A stretch of 64,000 nt of DNA. It comes from Achromobacter sp. UMC71 (lineage in GTDB: Bacteria > Pseudomonadota > Gammaproteobacteria > Burkholderiales > Burkholderiaceae_B). Shown in pieces: positions 18,708 to 28,213 of the stretch. The notes below the pieces were generated by a model. It was not told the origin of the DNA and made no database searches. It worked only from the letters and a program-made list of their open reading frames with translations. Each line of letters opens with the position of its first letter. The first letter of the stretch is position 1. The stretch is taken from assembly GCF_014170305.1 (NCBI RefSeq), contig NZ_LZZT01000041.1, positions 31,449 through 95,448 on the forward strand. Direction: 5' to 3'. Position numbers and translations under genes: made by a program.

Positions 18708-19259
18708 TCAGCCGCCATGCACGCCGCCACGGTAGGTTTTTATCTGCCCGCGCAGCTCGCCATCGGGGTGCGCCGCCGTGGAGGCGCTGACATACCAGCG
18801 CTCGGCGATCAGGTCTTCGATCTGCGCGGCCGTCAGCTGGCTGCGCCCCTCCCGTTCACGCGCGCCCCTGTCTTCATAGAGCACGAACGGCGGCAGCACG
18901 ATGAGCGCCGGCGCGTTCTCGCGTTCCGTGGCGGGCCCATGAAAGGCCGCCACGGTTTCGGGGCCGGTCATGCGGGCCAGCGTCACGCGCCATTCCAGCA
19001 CGCCGGTCGCGGTGTACAAGGTGGCCCGCATCGAGCCGCCCGCCGGGGCCTTGACCGGCGGCACCACATACTTGGCATCGATCCAGGCTTCGAAGAACAT
19101 GAATTCCGGCCGCGGCTTGGCCCCTTCCTGCTCGGCCCGCTCGGCCCGCGAGGGGGCCGTCCCAAAGCCGCCCGGCCATGCCGAGCGCGCCAGGACGACG
19201 CCCGCCGCGCCAGCCGTCAGCCTGGAAAGTGCAGAGAGAGCCTGTCGTCGGCTGCGCAT
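18708..19259 (-). CDS. CHRD-domain secreted protein
   Basis: This 183-residue protein begins with a Ser/Arg-rich signal sequence (MRSRRQALSALSRL, then AAGVVLARSA; a twin-arginine type is possible). It carries a CHRD domain (about residues 55-178), recognisable from LTAAQIEDLIAERWYVSASTAAHPDGELRGQI at the end. CHRD domains occur in chordin and in many secreted bacterial proteins of unknown role. The family histidine is present in AAHPDGE. It is the last gene on the strand before the spacer and is probably monocistronic. Confidence 0.83.
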   Translation of the reverse strand: MRSRRQALSALSRLTAGAAGVVLARSAWPGGFGTAPSRAERAEQEGAKPRPEFMFFEAWIDAKYVVPPVKAPAGGSMRATLYTATGVLEWRVTLARMTGPETVAAFHGPATERENAPALIVLPPFVLYEDRGAREREGRSQLTAAQIEDLIAERWYVSASTAAHPDGELRGQIKTYRGGVHGG

Positions 19260-19305
19260 GAACGTCCCTTACGGTAGCGATGGATGAAGACTGTCTGGCG
19301 GAGGC

Positions 19306-19337
19306 AAAAAAAAGCCCCCCGGCAATCCGGTGGGGCT
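19306..19337 (-). terminator. Intrinsic terminator of the chemoreceptor gene
   Basis: On the minus strand AGCCCC(A)CCGG, a CAAT-type loop and CCGGGGGGCT form a 10-bp stem (19313-19322 with 19327-19337, one bulge). It is followed directly by eight T residues (complement of 19306-19313). It lies about 37 bp downstream of the chemoreceptor stop codon. Confidence 0.85.
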
Positions 19338-19373
19338 ATCGTAGCGCGCCAGCCGCGCCGAGGCCGCGGCCTG

Positions 19374-21266
19374 TCAGGCGTGAGCCAGGGCCAGCCGTTG
19401 CTGGGGCAGCCCATGCGGGGGCAGCCCATGCTGGGGCAGCCCCTGCTGCGGCGCGCCCTGCCCATCGTCGCGCAACTTGAACAGCGCCACGGTGCCGGCC
19501 AGGGCACGGGCCTGGTCGCTCAGCATGGCGGACGCGGCGGCCGACTCTTCCACCAGCGCCGCGTTCTGCTGCGTCGCCTGGTCCATGTCCGACACCGCGC
19601 GGTCGATCTGGCTGATGCCCACGCTCTGTTCGGCCATGGCGCCGTGGATCTCGGTGACCAGGCGCTGCACGCGGGTAATGCCGTCGACAATCTCGCCCAT
19701 CGTCGCGCCGGCAGCCTGGACGCGTTCGGTGCCGCTCTTCACGTTCTGCACCGAGGCCTGGATCAGGCCGCGGATCTCCTGCGCCGAAGCCGCGCTGCGT
19801 TGCGCCAGCGTGCGCACTTCGCCCGCCACCACCGCAAAGCCGCGGCCCTGCTCGCCCGCCCGCGCCGCTTCGACCGCGGCGTTCAGCGCCAGGATATTGG
19901 TCTGGAAGGCGATGCCGTCGATCACGCTGATGATCTCGGTGATGCGCTCGGAAGACTGCGAGATCGCGCTCATCGTCGTGACGGCGTCCGTCACCACCTG
20001 GCCGCCGCGCTCTGCCGCCGAGCTGGCCTCGGTGGCCAGGCGCGTCGCCTGCTCCGCGGTTTCCTCGGTCTGCCGGACGCTGGAGGTCAGCTGCGTCAGC
20101 GCCGACGACGTCTCCTGCAAGGAGCCGGCCGACGTTTCAGTGCGCTGCGACAGATCGCGGTTGCCCATTTCGATCTCGCTCGTGGCGGCCGTCATGGAAT
20201 GCACGCCGGTGCGCACGTCCAGCATCACATGGCTGATCTTGTCGACAAACGCGTTGAACGACGCGGAGATCTGCGCCACTTCGTCATGGCCCACCACCGC
20301 CAGGCGGTGCGTCATGTCGCCGTTGCCCGAACCGATGGTGTCCATGGCATCGCGCACCGCCGACAGGCGCTTGAAGGCGCGCGAGGTCACCACGCTGGCC
20401 AGCAGCACCGCGATCAGGGTCAGCACCACCACCGACACCAGGGTCGCGTTGAGCACCTGCGTCAGTCCGGCGGTAGCCTCGGCCCGGTCCAGCGCGATCA
20501 CCAGGAACCAGTCGGTGCCGGGAATGGCGCGCGCCTTGAGCAGCTTGGGCGCGCCGCCCAGCGTCACCGCGACCGGCGCCGCGCCATCGCGCGCCATGGC
20601 GGCCAGGACCGCGGGCGTGAGTTCGGCGGCGACGTCCGTGGACGGTTTCAGCGCCAGCTTGTCGTCCACGTGCGAAATCACCTGACCGTCGGCGGCCAGC
20701 ACGAACGCGATGCTGGACGGCGTGGGGCGGATGGCCTTGATGATGGCCTGGATGCCGTCCAGCGGCACGGCGCCGCTCAGGGCGCCGACGGTCTGGCCGT
20801 TGCGCACCATAGGCGTGGTGAACGCCACGTAGAGCTTGCCGGTGCCCGAATCGCCATAGGGCTTGGTCACGGTCAGCTTGCCTGCGGCGACCGCGCTCTT
20901 GTACCAGGGGCGCGCCGTCGGATCGTAGTCGGCGGCCGTCTGCGTGGTGGAAAGGTACGTCTTGTCCGACCAGCCGATCGTGGTGATCGGAAAGCCGTTG
21001 GTGTCGCCCATCAGCTTGGCCAACCCGCGCGGGTCGCCCTTTTCCACCACCGCGGCGGTGGCGGTCACGGCCTGGGCCTTGTCGGCCGACCAGCGTTCGA
21101 TGGCGCTGGCGTTGCCGGCGGCGATGGCGTCCAGGTCCGCCGAGATGGTCGCCATCATGTTGTCGCGCACGATCTGGTACGTGACGATGCCCGAGAGCAC
21201 CAGCGCACCGACGACGGTAAAGCACGTGATCAACAGGATCCTGTTCCGCAACGAGGTGATTTTCAT
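19374..21266 (-). CDS. Methyl-accepting chemotaxis protein
   Basis: This 630-residue transmembrane chemoreceptor has a first membrane segment (about residues 10-32), a periplasmic dCache-type sensor domain (about 35-275, with [11 protein letters not shown] typical of Cache domains), a second membrane segment (about 280-302), a HAMP domain and a long cytoplasmic signalling domain. The tip sequence ([22 protein letters not shown]) is intact. The DPTARPWY motif is common in receptors for amino acids or other small ligands, so a soluble metabolite is the likely ligand. I start at the ATG at 21266 because it precedes the basic lead to TM1; the frame extends to 21347. The C-terminus carries pentapeptide repeats encoded by 15-bp DNA repeats. 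No CheR-tethering motif is seen. Confidence 0.92.
   Translation of the reverse strand: MKITSLRNRILLITCFTVVGALVLSGIVTYQIVRDNMMATISADLDAIAAGNASAIERWSADKAQAVTATAAVVEKGDPRGLAKLMGDTNGFPITTIGWSDKTYLSTTQTAADYDPTARPWYKSAVAAGKLTVTKPYGDSGTGKLYVAFTTPMVRNGQTVGALSGAVPLDGIQAIIKAIRPTPSSIAFVLAADGQVISHVDDKLALKPSTDVAAELTPAVLAAMARDGAAPVAVTLGGAPKLLKARAIPGTDWFLVIALDRAEATAGLTQVLNATLVSVVVLTLIAVLLASVVTSRAFKRLSAVRDAMDTIGSGNGDMTHRLAVVGHDEVAQISASFNAFVDKISHVMLDVRTGVHSMTAATSEIEMGNRDLSQRTETSAGSLQETSSALTQLTSSVRQTEETAEQATRLATEASSAAERGGQVVTDAVTTMSAISQSSERITEIISVIDGIAFQTNILALNAAVEAARAGEQGRGFAVVAGEVRTLAQRSAASAQEIRGLIQASVQNVKSGTERVQAAGATMGEIVDGITRVQRLVTEIHGAMAEQSVGISQIDRAVSDMDQATQQNAALVEESAAASAMLSDQARALAGTVALFKLRDDGQGAPQQGLPQHGLPPHGLPQQRLALAHA
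19401..19460 (-). repeat. Four 15-bp tandem repeats in the chemoreceptor tail
   Basis: Units CTGGGGCAGCCCATG, CGGGGGCAGCCCATG, CTGGGGCAGCCCCTG and a degenerate CTGCGGCGCGCCCTG occupy 19401-19460 (plus-strand reading). On the coding strand they specify [15 protein letters not shown] and HGLPQ, a flexible Pro/Gln-rich linker at the receptor C-terminus. In-frame repeats of this kind can vary in number between strains. Confidence 0.8.
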
Positions 21267-21447
21267 GCTTGCCTTCTTACTGCAACTGCCCATGCCGGAG
21301 GGCACGGGTATCCAGGTACGCGGCGCCAATGGCCGCGTCAACCTCACTTACGGCAGTGCAGCAAAGGACTTTAGGGCCAAGGCATAATGGCGATGGCGCC
21401 TGCCGCGGGCCGGCGCCGATACACCAGCGTTTTCCCGGGAGCTTTCG

Positions 21448-22497
21448 TTGGACCCCATCCTCGCCGAACTGTCGGCGTCGCTGCAGGCGGCCAAATCGGT
21501 CGAGCAGCTGACGCGACCCCTGCTCGACATGCTGGGCGCCGTCACGGGCCTGGAATCCACCTACCTCACCGCGATCGACGCCGACCTGCAGCACGTGCGC
21601 TATGCGCGCAATGTGGGCGCGTTGCAGATCCCGGAAGGCCTGTCGGTACCCTGGTCCGACACCCTGTGCAAGCGCGCGCTGGACGAAGGCCGCATGACCA
21701 CCAGCGACGTCCGCGCCTGCTGGCCGGATTCCGACGCGGCACGCCAGTTGGGCATCCAGACCTACGTCAGCGCCCCCATCCGCACCGACGATGGCCTGCT
21801 GCTCGGCACGCTGTGTGGCGCCAGCGCCCACCAGCAATCCGTGGCGCCACAGGCTGAATCCATCCTGCGCCTGTTCTCCAGCGTGATCGCCGGCTTCATC
21901 GAACGCGAGCAACTGGTCGCGCAGCTGCGGCAAGCCAATGCGCAACTGATGGCCTATGCGCTGACCGATCCGCTCACCGGCCTGCCCAACCGTCGCGCGC
22001 TCTACGAAGAACTGGACCGCCTGCGCAGCCGCGCACTGCGCGAAGGCGGCAGCGTGCTGGTCGGCGTGGTCGACCTGGACGGCTTCAAGGGCATCAACGA
22101 CACCTACGGCCACCAGCAAGGCGACGCCTTCCTGCAGGAAATCGCGCGGCGGCTGGCCATCGCGGTGCGCGCCTCGGACATGGTCGGCCGGCTGGGCGGC
22201 GACGAATTCGTGCTGATCGGCCCCGGCCCCGCGCTGGCGCGCGGCGATGCGGCGCCGGGGCAGGATGCCGAACGCGGCGATGCCCAGGAAGCCGCCCGCT
22301 CGCTGGAAGACCGCGCCAGCGCCGCCACGGTCGGGCGCTACCAGCTCGGCGACACCGCCCAGCCCTACGAGGGCGCCAGCGTCGGCGTGGTGGCGCTGGA
22401 CCCGCGCGGCCTGACCGCCGAGGAAGCCGTGCGGCTGGCCGATGCCCGCATGTATGAGATCAAGCGCGCCCGCAAGGCCGTCCGCACGATTCACTAG
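21448..22497 (+). CDS. GAF-GGDEF diguanylate cyclase
   Basis: This 349-residue cytoplasmic enzyme is predicted to make cyclic di-GMP from two GTP. A GAF sensor domain (about residues 15-155) is followed by a GGDEF domain (about 170-345) with an intact GGDEF active site (250-254). The inhibitory I-site RxxD (RASD, 241-244) lies five residues before it, so product inhibition is expected. The start is a TTG at 21448, six bases after GGGAG. An unusual insertion rich in Ala, Gly and acidic residues follows the active site (about 258-290). It is a possible source of the signal degraded by the REC-EAL protein at 42374, but nothing links the two directly. Confidence 0.9.
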   Translation: MDPILAELSASLQAAKSVEQLTRPLLDMLGAVTGLESTYLTAIDADLQHVRYARNVGALQIPEGLSVPWSDTLCKRALDEGRMTTSDVRACWPDSDAARQLGIQTYVSAPIRTDDGLLLGTLCGASAHQQSVAPQAESILRLFSSVIAGFIEREQLVAQLRQANAQLMAYALTDPLTGLPNRRALYEELDRLRSRALREGGSVLVGVVDLDGFKGINDTYGHQQGDAFLQEIARRLAIAVRASDMVGRLGGDEFVLIGPGPALARGDAAPGQDAERGDAQEAARSLEDRASAATVGRYQLGDTAQPYEGASVGVVALDPRGLTAEEAVRLADARMYEIKRARKAVRTIH

Positions 22498-22511
22498 CGC
22501 CAGGGCTTGCA

Positions 22512-22539
22512 CGACACATAAGTATTTGCTAATGTGTCG
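22512..22539 (+). promoter_or_regulatory. Operator dyad overlapping the ArsR gene start
   Basis: CGACACAT (22512-22519) is perfectly inverted as ATGTGTCG (22532-22539) with an AT-rich 12-base centre, ending two bases before the ATG at 22542. The size and position fit an autoregulatory ArsR/SmtB operator. Confidence 0.6.
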
Positions 22540-22541
22540 CC

Positions 22542-22856
22542 ATGCTCGAAAACGACATCTTCAAGGCCCTGGCCGACCCGACCCGCCGTACGCTCTTCGA
22601 AAAACTTGCGGCCGGCGGCATGAACGCCAGCGCGCTACGGGACGGCATGGATATCAGCCAGCCCGCGATCTCGCAGCACCTGGCGGTGCTGCGCCAGGCG
22701 CGGCTGGTACGCGAACAGCGGCAAGGCCGCTTCGTCCACTACGAAGTCGATCCGGACGGCCTGGCCCTGCTATGCGGCTGGCTGGCCAGGTACCGCGCTT
22801 ACTGGCCGGCGCGCGTCGAGGCCCTGAAGAGCCTGCTCAAGGACATGGACCAATGA
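22542..22856 (+). CDS. ArsR-family transcriptional regulator
   Basis: This 104-residue winged-helix repressor fills its length with an ArsR HTH (DIFKALADPTRRTLFEKL at the start, then MDISQPAISQHLAVLRQA as the recognition region). It lacks the Cys metal-site of classical arsenic/zinc sensors. It overlaps the next gene (SRPBCC) by 4 bp (ATGA), a common pairing in which the ArsR member regulates itself and the AHSA1-like protein. Confidence 0.92.
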   Translation: MLENDIFKALADPTRRTLFEKLAAGGMNASALRDGMDISQPAISQHLAVLRQARLVREQRQGRFVHYEVDPDGLALLCGWLARYRAYWPARVEALKSLLKDMDQ

Positions 22857-23212
22857 ACGCCAAGCATCTCGACCCGCAGGACACCGCGCTGGTGCTCGAC
22901 TATGACCTGGACGCGCCGCCCGAGAAAGTCTGGCGCGCCCTCAGCATCCCCGCCCTGCGCGACCAGTGGCTGCCGGACGGCGAGCTGGCCGCTGCCGAAC
23001 CGCTGGCCTGCACGCCCGGCGTCGAGGTCCGCTACCGCATGCGCGAAACCTTGCCGCCCTGCCTCGAAAGCGTGGTGACGTTCCAGTTGCACCCCACCGC
23101 CGACGGCGGCACCCGCCTCACCATCATCCACGCGCCGGACGACGCCAGGCTGACCCGCCCCGCGCCGCAGGCCGCCAACGATTCCTGGCACCGGCTCAAG
23201 CTGGCCGCCTGA
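22853..23212 (+). CDS. SRPBCC (AHSA1-like) domain protein
   Basis: This 119-residue protein of the START/Bet v 1-like superfamily has the AHSA1-type pattern [24 protein letters not shown] at its start. It is a hydrophobic-ligand-binding fold; no enzymatic role can be assigned. The start codon overlaps the ArsR stop (ATGA at 22853), so the two genes are translationally coupled. It is shorter than typical 140-160-residue family members. Confidence 0.88.
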   Translation: MNAKHLDPQDTALVLDYDLDAPPEKVWRALSIPALRDQWLPDGELAAAEPLACTPGVEVRYRMRETLPPCLESVVTFQLHPTADGGTRLTIIHAPDDARLTRPAPQAANDSWHRLKLAA

Positions 23213-23282
23213 CGCGCGCCCGCGCCCTTACCGTTTTTCCGTTTTCGCGGCGCCATCCCCGCCGCCCGACAGGAGTTCGCCC

Positions 23283-23888
23283 ATGAGCGAAACGATGCAG
23301 CTCGTCCCGATGGTCGTCGAACAGTCCGGACGCGGTGAAAGATCCTTCGATATCTACTCGCGCCTGCTGCGTGAACGCATCATTTTCCTGAGCGGCGAGG
23401 TCAACGACAGCGTGTCCGCGCTGGTCTGCGCGCAGCTGCTGTTCCTGGAAGCCGAGAACCCCGGCAAGCCCATCCACCTGTACATCAACTCGCCGGGCGG
23501 CGTCATCACCAGCGGGCTGGCCATGTACGACACCATGCAGTTCATCAAGTCGCCGGTGCACACGCTGTGCATGGGCACCGCGCGGTCGATGGGTTCATTC
23601 CTGCTAATGGCGGGCGAACCCGGCCAGCGCGCCGCGCTGGCCAACGCCAGCCTGCACGTGCACCAGCCGCTGGGCGGCTTCCAGGGGCAGGCGTCCGATG
23701 TGCTGATCCATGCCGAGGAAATGCAGCGCACCAAGCAGCGCATCACGCGGCTGTATGCCGAGCACTGCGGCCGCAGCATTGAAGACGTGGCGCGCAGCCT
23801 GGACCGCGACCGCTACATGAGCGCCGAGGAAGCGGTGGAATGGGGCCTGATCGACCGCGTGATGGATCCGCGCACGATGGGCAATTGA
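23283..23888 (+). CDS. clpP: ClpP-type ATP-dependent protease subunit (solitary paralogue)
   Basis: This 201-residue serine protease subunit has a catalytic triad of Ser102 ([11 protein letters not shown]), His127 (HVHQPLGG) and Asp176 (DRDRYMS). The ClpP signature is intact although the serine motif reads TARSMGS instead of the usual QAASMGA. An AGGAG ribosome site precedes the ATG at 23283. No clpX or tig lies next to it, so this is probably a second ClpP rather than the housekeeping copy. ClpP forms tetradecameric chambers fed by ClpX/ClpA; whether this one forms mixed rings cannot be told from the sequence. Confidence 0.9.
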   Translation: MSETMQLVPMVVEQSGRGERSFDIYSRLLRERIIFLSGEVNDSVSALVCAQLLFLEAENPGKPIHLYINSPGGVITSGLAMYDTMQFIKSPVHTLCMGTARSMGSFLLMAGEPGQRAALANASLHVHQPLGGFQGQASDVLIHAEEMQRTKQRITRLYAEHCGRSIEDVARSLDRDRYMSAEEAVEWGLIDRVMDPRTMGN

Positions 23889-23912
23889 GCCGGCGGCCGC
23901 CGAACCTGACGG

Positions 23913-25160
23913 CTACGCGTCGGCCAGCCGCCGCTGATGGCGGGCGCGCAACAGCGCGTTGACTGCCGCCCCCACCGCCAACAGCGCCGCGGTGCCCAGG
24001 AACACCGCCGGCATGCCGAAGTGTCCGCCGATGAATCCGCCCAGCACCGGGCCCGCCACCTGGCCCACGTACTGCGCCGAAATCGACAGGCCCAGCACAT
24101 TGCCGCCGACGCCATCGGGCACGTTATGGCGGATCACGCTGGTCACGCAGGGCAGCAACCCGCCCAGCGCCAGCCCCATCAGGAAACGCAGCGCCACCAG
24201 TTGCCAGCCCGCGGTCACGAAGGCCTGCGGAATCAGCAGCAGCGCGGCCACGGCCAGCGCGCCGACGATCACGGTCCAGTGGCCCACCCGGTCGGCCAGC
24301 CGGCCCAGGCGCGAAGCGGACAGGATGGCGCCCAGCGCCGCGGCCGACATCACCACGCCCGACACGAGTGTGACGCGGCTGGCGTCCTGCACCAGTTGCC
24401 CCACGTAGACGGTGATGATGGGTTCGATCGACATGGTGGCAAACATCAGCAGCATCCCGGTCGCCAACATCGCGACCACCGGGCGCTTGTCCGGAATCTG
24501 CGCCCAGCCGCCTTTCTTGGGCCCGCCGGCCTTGGCCTTGGGCGGACGCGGCATTTCCTTGATCAGGAACACCGTGGCCAGGAACACCAGGAAGATCACG
24601 CCGCCGGCCAGCAGAAACGTGGCGCGGATGCCGATCAGGGGCGGCAACGCCCCGCCGATCAGCGGCCCGACCAGGTTGCCCGCCATGATGCCGGCCGACA
24701 GCACCCCCAGCGCCCAGCCCGAACGCGCCTTGGGCGCCTGCATCGCCACCAGGATGGTCGACCCCGACGCGTAGCCGCCGGCGAAACCCACCAGCAGCCG
24801 CAGCAGCACCAATTGCCACACCGTCTGCACCATGCCCGTCAGCGACATGCAGACCGCCATGCCGAACGACGCGCGCACCAGCATCAGCTTGCGGCCGTAG
24901 CGGTCGCCCAGCCGGCCCCAGAGCGGCGCCACCAGCGCCGCGGCGAAAAAGGTGGCGCCATAGGCGATGCCCGACCACTGCACGATCGCCTCGTGCCCCA
25001 CCGCGCCCAGCTCTTCCACATACAGCGGCAGGAACGGCAGCAGCAGCGTCATTGCCACGATGGTGCTGAACGAACCGGCGAAACAGACCGCCAGGTTGCG
25101 CCGCCAGTGGATGTTGTCGTCCGGCGCCGCCGGCGCGGCGGTGTCCGTGGGGGAAGTCAT
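23913..25160 (-). CDS. MFS multidrug-type efflux transporter
   Basis: This 415-residue major facilitator has 12 predicted membrane segments. Motif A appears in the loop after TM2 (GRLGDRYGRKLMLVR) and again in the second half (SRLGRLADRVGHW). It resembles MdtG-like drug exporters of the DHA1 group. The start at 25160 is chosen because it gives a normal short cytoplasmic lead and follows AAGGA; the frame continues upstream to 25274. No regulator is adjacent. The substrate is unknown. Confidence 0.85.
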   Translation of the reverse strand: MTSPTDTAAPAAPDDNIHWRRNLAVCFAGSFSTIVAMTLLLPFLPLYVEELGAVGHEAIVQWSGIAYGATFFAAALVAPLWGRLGDRYGRKLMLVRASFGMAVCMSLTGMVQTVWQLVLLRLLVGFAGGYASGSTILVAMQAPKARSGWALGVLSAGIMAGNLVGPLIGGALPPLIGIRATFLLAGGVIFLVFLATVFLIKEMPRPPKAKAGGPKKGGWAQIPDKRPVVAMLATGMLLMFATMSIEPIITVYVGQLVQDASRVTLVSGVVMSAAALGAILSASRLGRLADRVGHWTVIVGALAVAALLLIPQAFVTAGWQLVALRFLMGLALGGLLPCVTSVIRHNVPDGVGGNVLGLSISAQYVGQVAGPVLGGFIGGHFGMPAVFLGTAALLAVGAAVNALLRARHQRRLADA

Positions 25161-25377
25161 GGGAGGAATCCTTGTTGCGGTCGGTGACGCGCCAGTCGCG
25201 CCCTCCGGATTGTTGCCAGCCGGGCCGCCTGTAACAAGGCCAGCCCCGATACCGGTATTGCCGCTACCCCCCAACCGCGCCGCCGGCCTGCTCCGCCGCT
25301 GTCATGTGGAATGCTGGTAGTCTTGCAGCGCCGCACGCCGTCCTGCGCGTGCCTTTCTCTTTTTCGGTGAATCCATC

Positions 25378-25887
25378 ATGACCAGCCCCCTGTACCAAGC
25401 TTCCGTACCCGTTCTCAAGCAAATGCTGACCGCCCTGTCCGGCGTGCTGCAAAAGGCCGAGGCCCACGTCGCCGCCAAGAACATCGACCCCAACGCCCTG
25501 CTGCAGGCCCGCCTGTTCCCCGACATGTTCCCGCTGGTACGCCAGGTGCAGATCGCCTGTGACTTCGCCAAGGGCATCTCGTCGCGCCTGGCCGGCGCCG
25601 AAGTGCCGTCCTGGCCGGACACCGAAACCACCTTCGCCGAACTGCAAACGCTGATCGCCAAGGCCCTGGCCCACGTCGGCGCGTTCCAGCCGGAACAGTT
25701 CGCCCAGAGCGAAGGCCGCGAAATCGTGCTGCGTCCGGGCACGCCCAAGGAAAAGAAACTGAACGCCAGCGCCTACCTGCTGCACTATGGCCTGCCCCAG
25801 TTCTTCTTCCACGTAACCACCGCCTACGACCTGCTGCGCCACAACGGCGTCGAGATCGGCAAGCGCGACTACATGGGCGCCTACTGA
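25378..25887 (+). CDS. DUF1993-family protein
   Basis: This 169-residue helical cytoplasmic protein matches the DUF1993 pattern (early YQASVPVLKQML, then RLFPDMFPLVRQVQIACDF, and late PQFFFHVTTAYDLLRHNGV...GKRDYMG). The fold is DinB-like; the function is unknown. It is monocistronic, with a strong hairpin 14 bp after its stop. Confidence 0.9.
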   Translation: MTSPLYQASVPVLKQMLTALSGVLQKAEAHVAAKNIDPNALLQARLFPDMFPLVRQVQIACDFAKGISSRLAGAEVPSWPDTETTFAELQTLIAKALAHVGAFQPEQFAQSEGREIVLRPGTPKEKKLNASAYLLHYGLPQFFFHVTTAYDLLRHNGVEIGKRDYMGAY

Positions 25888-25901
25888 TCACGGCAGCCGC
25901 G

Positions 25902-25926
25902 CGCCAGCAGGTTGCTGCTGCTGGCG
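25902..25926. terminator. Stem-loop between convergent DUF1993 and Bug genes
   Basis: A perfect 9-bp stem (CGCCAGCAG at 25902-25910 with CTGCTGGCG at 25918-25926, loop of 7) lies between the stop codons at 25887 and 25952. It has no T tract on either side. It may end both transcripts or protect their 3' ends. Confidence 0.45.
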
Positions 25927-25951
25927 CTGGCGGCGGCCGGTGCGCGTCGGC

Positions 25952-26959
25952 CTATTCCGTGATCTGGATCTTGGCCTGATCGATGATCACCTGGTAGCGC
26001 TTCATTTCCGCGTCGATGAACGTGGCGAAGGCCGCCGAGTCCTTGACCGACGGCTCAAAGCCCAGGCTGTTCAGCTGCTCGACCACCTTGGGGCTGGCCA
26101 TTACTTTGGCCGACACCGCTTCCAGTTTCCGCAGGATCGGCTGCGGCAGGTTGGCTGGGCCCCACACGCCGTACCAGGAATAGAACTCGAAATTCTTCTG
26201 GCCCTGCTCCTTCATGGTGGGCAGGTCAGCCAGCAACGGGCTGCGCTCGGCGCCGGTCAGCGCCACCGCGCGAAGCTTGCCGGCGCGCACCATCGGCAGC
26301 GACGACAGCATCGGGTCGATCAAGCCCTGCACCTGGCCGCCGACCATGTCCGACAAGGCCGGGCCGCCGCCGCGATAGAGCACGATGGGAATCTGCTCCA
26401 GGCCGTTGTCGTGCAGGAACGAGGCCGCGGCCAGATGGCCGGCCGACCCGAAGCCGGTGGTGGCGAAGGAATACTTCTGCGGATCCGCCTTCAACACCTT
26501 GACCAGCTCCTGCACGTTGTTCGCCGGCACTTTGGGGTTGACGCTGAAGATCAGCGCGCCCTGGGCCAGTTCGCTGATCGGCGTGAAGTCCTTGACCGAA
26601 TCGAACTTGATCGTCTTCTTGTACAGCAGCGGATTGATGGCGTGGATCGAGGCATTCAGATAGAGCGTGTAGCCATCGGGCGCGGCACGCGCCACGTAGG
26701 CCGCGCCGATCATGCCCGAGGCGCCGGCGCGGTTTTCCACCACCACCGACTGGCCCAGCTCTTTGCCCAATTGCTCGGCATACAGGCGCGCCACGCCATC
26801 GACGGAACCGCCCGGCGGATGCGGCACGACCAGCGTGATGGGACGCTGTGGATAGGCGTCATCGGCCAGCGCGGCGGCGCCGGACGCGGCGCCCGCCGCC
26901 AGCAAGGCGGCGCTGAGCAGCCGCTTGAGCGGCGCGGGACGGGACAGGGAACGGAACAT
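25952..26959 (-). CDS. Bug-family (TctC-like) periplasmic binding protein
   Basis: This 335-residue secreted binding protein starts with a signal peptide (cleavage near AALA-DD, residue 34). It shows the Bug pattern: YPQRPITLVVPHPPGGSVD, then VVENRAGASGMIGA, and a two-lobed fold. Bug proteins deliver organic acids or other small ligands to TctAB permeases; orphan copies are very numerous in Bordetella and relatives. It lies downstream of the DapA-like gene on the same strand (136-bp gap with a hairpin). The pair suggests uptake of a compound processed by that lyase. Confidence 0.93.
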   Translation of the reverse strand: MFRSLSRPAPLKRLLSAALLAAGAASGAAALADDAYPQRPITLVVPHPPGGSVDGVARLYAEQLGKELGQSVVVENRAGASGMIGAAYVARAAPDGYTLYLNASIHAINPLLYKKTIKFDSVKDFTPISELAQGALIFSVNPKVPANNVQELVKVLKADPQKYSFATTGFGSAGHLAAASFLHDNGLEQIPIVLYRGGGPALSDMVGGQVQGLIDPMLSSLPMVRAGKLRAVALTGAERSPLLADLPTMKEQGQKNFEFYSWYGVWGPANLPQPILRKLEAVSAKVMASPKVVEQLNSLGFEPSVKDSAAFATFIDAEMKRYQVIIDQAKIQITE

Positions 26960-27063
26960 GATGGTCTCTCTAGGCGATGGCGCATTCATTTCGAGCGCGC
27001 AGGAGTCGTCCACGCCATCGGACGCGACGCGCGCGCCCGCCATGCCGTGGATCGTCAGGATGG

Positions 27064-27087
27064 GTCCGGCGGCCTGCGCCGCCGGAC
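27064..27087 (-). terminator. Strong hairpin between the DapA-like gene and the Bug gene
   Basis: A perfect 10-bp GC-rich stem (27064-27073 with 27078-27087, loop of 4) lies 8 bp after the DapA-like stop codon. It is not followed by T residues. It may partly terminate transcription or stabilise the upstream message, giving the two genes unequal expression. Confidence 0.5.
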
Positions 27088-27095
27088 AAGGGGAA

Positions 27096-28031
27096 TCAGG
27101 CCGCCTTGAGCTGCGCGGAACTGAAGCCGTACTTGGTGTCCAGCCCCAGCTCGCGCACGATGCGCAGGCCCTTGGCCAGCGCGTCGCCTTCCAGGCCGCG
27201 CAACGGACGGCGCAGATCGCCCACCGGCAGGCCCACCGCCTTCATCAGCGACTTGATGGCCACCGGGTTGATGGCGGAGTACGAGTAGTGCAGCATCGGC
27301 AAGAGGCCCAGATAGCCTTCGCGGAAGCTGACCGACACATCGGGCGTATCCCACGGACGCGAGATGTCGGCCATTTCAGCGGGCGCGATGTTGCCGGTCA
27401 TGTTGGCGGTGCCGTGGCCGCCCAGGCTCATGGTGGGCACCACCAGCCCCAGATTGGGCGAATCGCAGCACATCACCGACACGTCCGGACGGCCGCGCAG
27501 CACCTGCGCCACCTGGCCGACGCGCGTGGTCGATTCCTTGTGCACCACGTAGTTCGGATGCTTGAAGATGCGCAGCAGCTGGTCCCAATGCAGGTCGCTC
27601 TTGACCCGCGGCGGGTTGTTGTAGATACCCAGCGGCAGGTCGGTGGCATCGGCCACTTCCAGGAAATAGGCTTCGGTGTCCGCCTCGGACGCGCAGATGT
27701 AGGCGGGCGCGGCCAGAATCGCGCCGTCGGCGCCGTTGGCCTGCGCGAACTTCAGGTATTCGATGGTGCTGTCGGTGTTGTTGCCGGTGCAGCCGTAGAA
27801 CAGCTTCATCTTGCCGCTCTTCATCTTGGCGGTCTCGACGATGACCTGGTGCCGTTCTTCCGGCGACAGCAGCGACACTTCTCCAGTGGAGCCCATGATG
27901 AGCACCGCGGCGGTGCCGTTGTCCTCCTGGAACTTCAACAGGCTGCGAAAGGCGCTGAAATCGACACTGCCGTCGCGATTGAACGGCGTCACGATAGCGA
28001 CGAAGGACCCCTGGATTTTCATTTTGCTCAT
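27096..28031 (-). CDS. DapA/NanA-family lyase or aldolase
   Basis: This 311-residue (beta/alpha)8 enzyme of the dihydrodipicolinate synthase family has the Schiff-base Lys165 (VVHKEST), active-site Tyr137 (GIYNNPPR) and the GSTGE loop (47-51). The family includes DapA, N-acetylneuraminate lyase and several catabolic aldolases or dehydratases for keto-sugar acids. The presence of a Bug binding-protein gene downstream favours a catabolic role over lysine synthesis. The ATG at 28031 follows GGAG; the frame extends to 28166. The substrate is unknown. Confidence 0.9.
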   Translation of the reverse strand: MSKMKIQGSFVAIVTPFNRDGSVDFSAFRSLLKFQEDNGTAAVLIMGSTGEVSLLSPEERHQVIVETAKMKSGKMKLFYGCTGNNTDSTIEYLKFAQANGADGAILAAPAYICASEADTEAYFLEVADATDLPLGIYNNPPRVKSDLHWDQLLRIFKHPNYVVHKESTTRVGQVAQVLRGRPDVSVMCCDSPNLGLVVPTMSLGGHGTANMTGNIAPAEMADISRPWDTPDVSVSFREGYLGLLPMLHYSYSAINPVAIKSLMKAVGLPVGDLRRPLRGLEGDALAKGLRIVRELGLDTKYGFSSAQLKAA

Positions 28032-28213
28032 GAACCACTCCACATGCGGAAGGACTGCTCGATAAAAGCCAGGGTCGCGCGCGGTCGGCGCATCCACCTG
28101 ACCATTCCCCTTGTTGCTTACGCAGTATAGGAAGAGCGGCCCCGAAAATTTTTCTATTTTCCACACTTTCAGGGGGCCCGAAAGACAAAGAATTTCTAAG
28201 GCAATGCGTTTAA

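Noticed and set aside
18527..18790. 87-residue plus-strand frame in the tctB-CHRD spacer
   Set aside because: No ribosome site. Arg/Ala-rich translation running into the antisense of the CHRD gene.
19401..19460. Short regular repeats as a possible CRISPR
   Set aside because: Units are 15 bp with no spacers, and they are in frame within the chemoreceptor gene.
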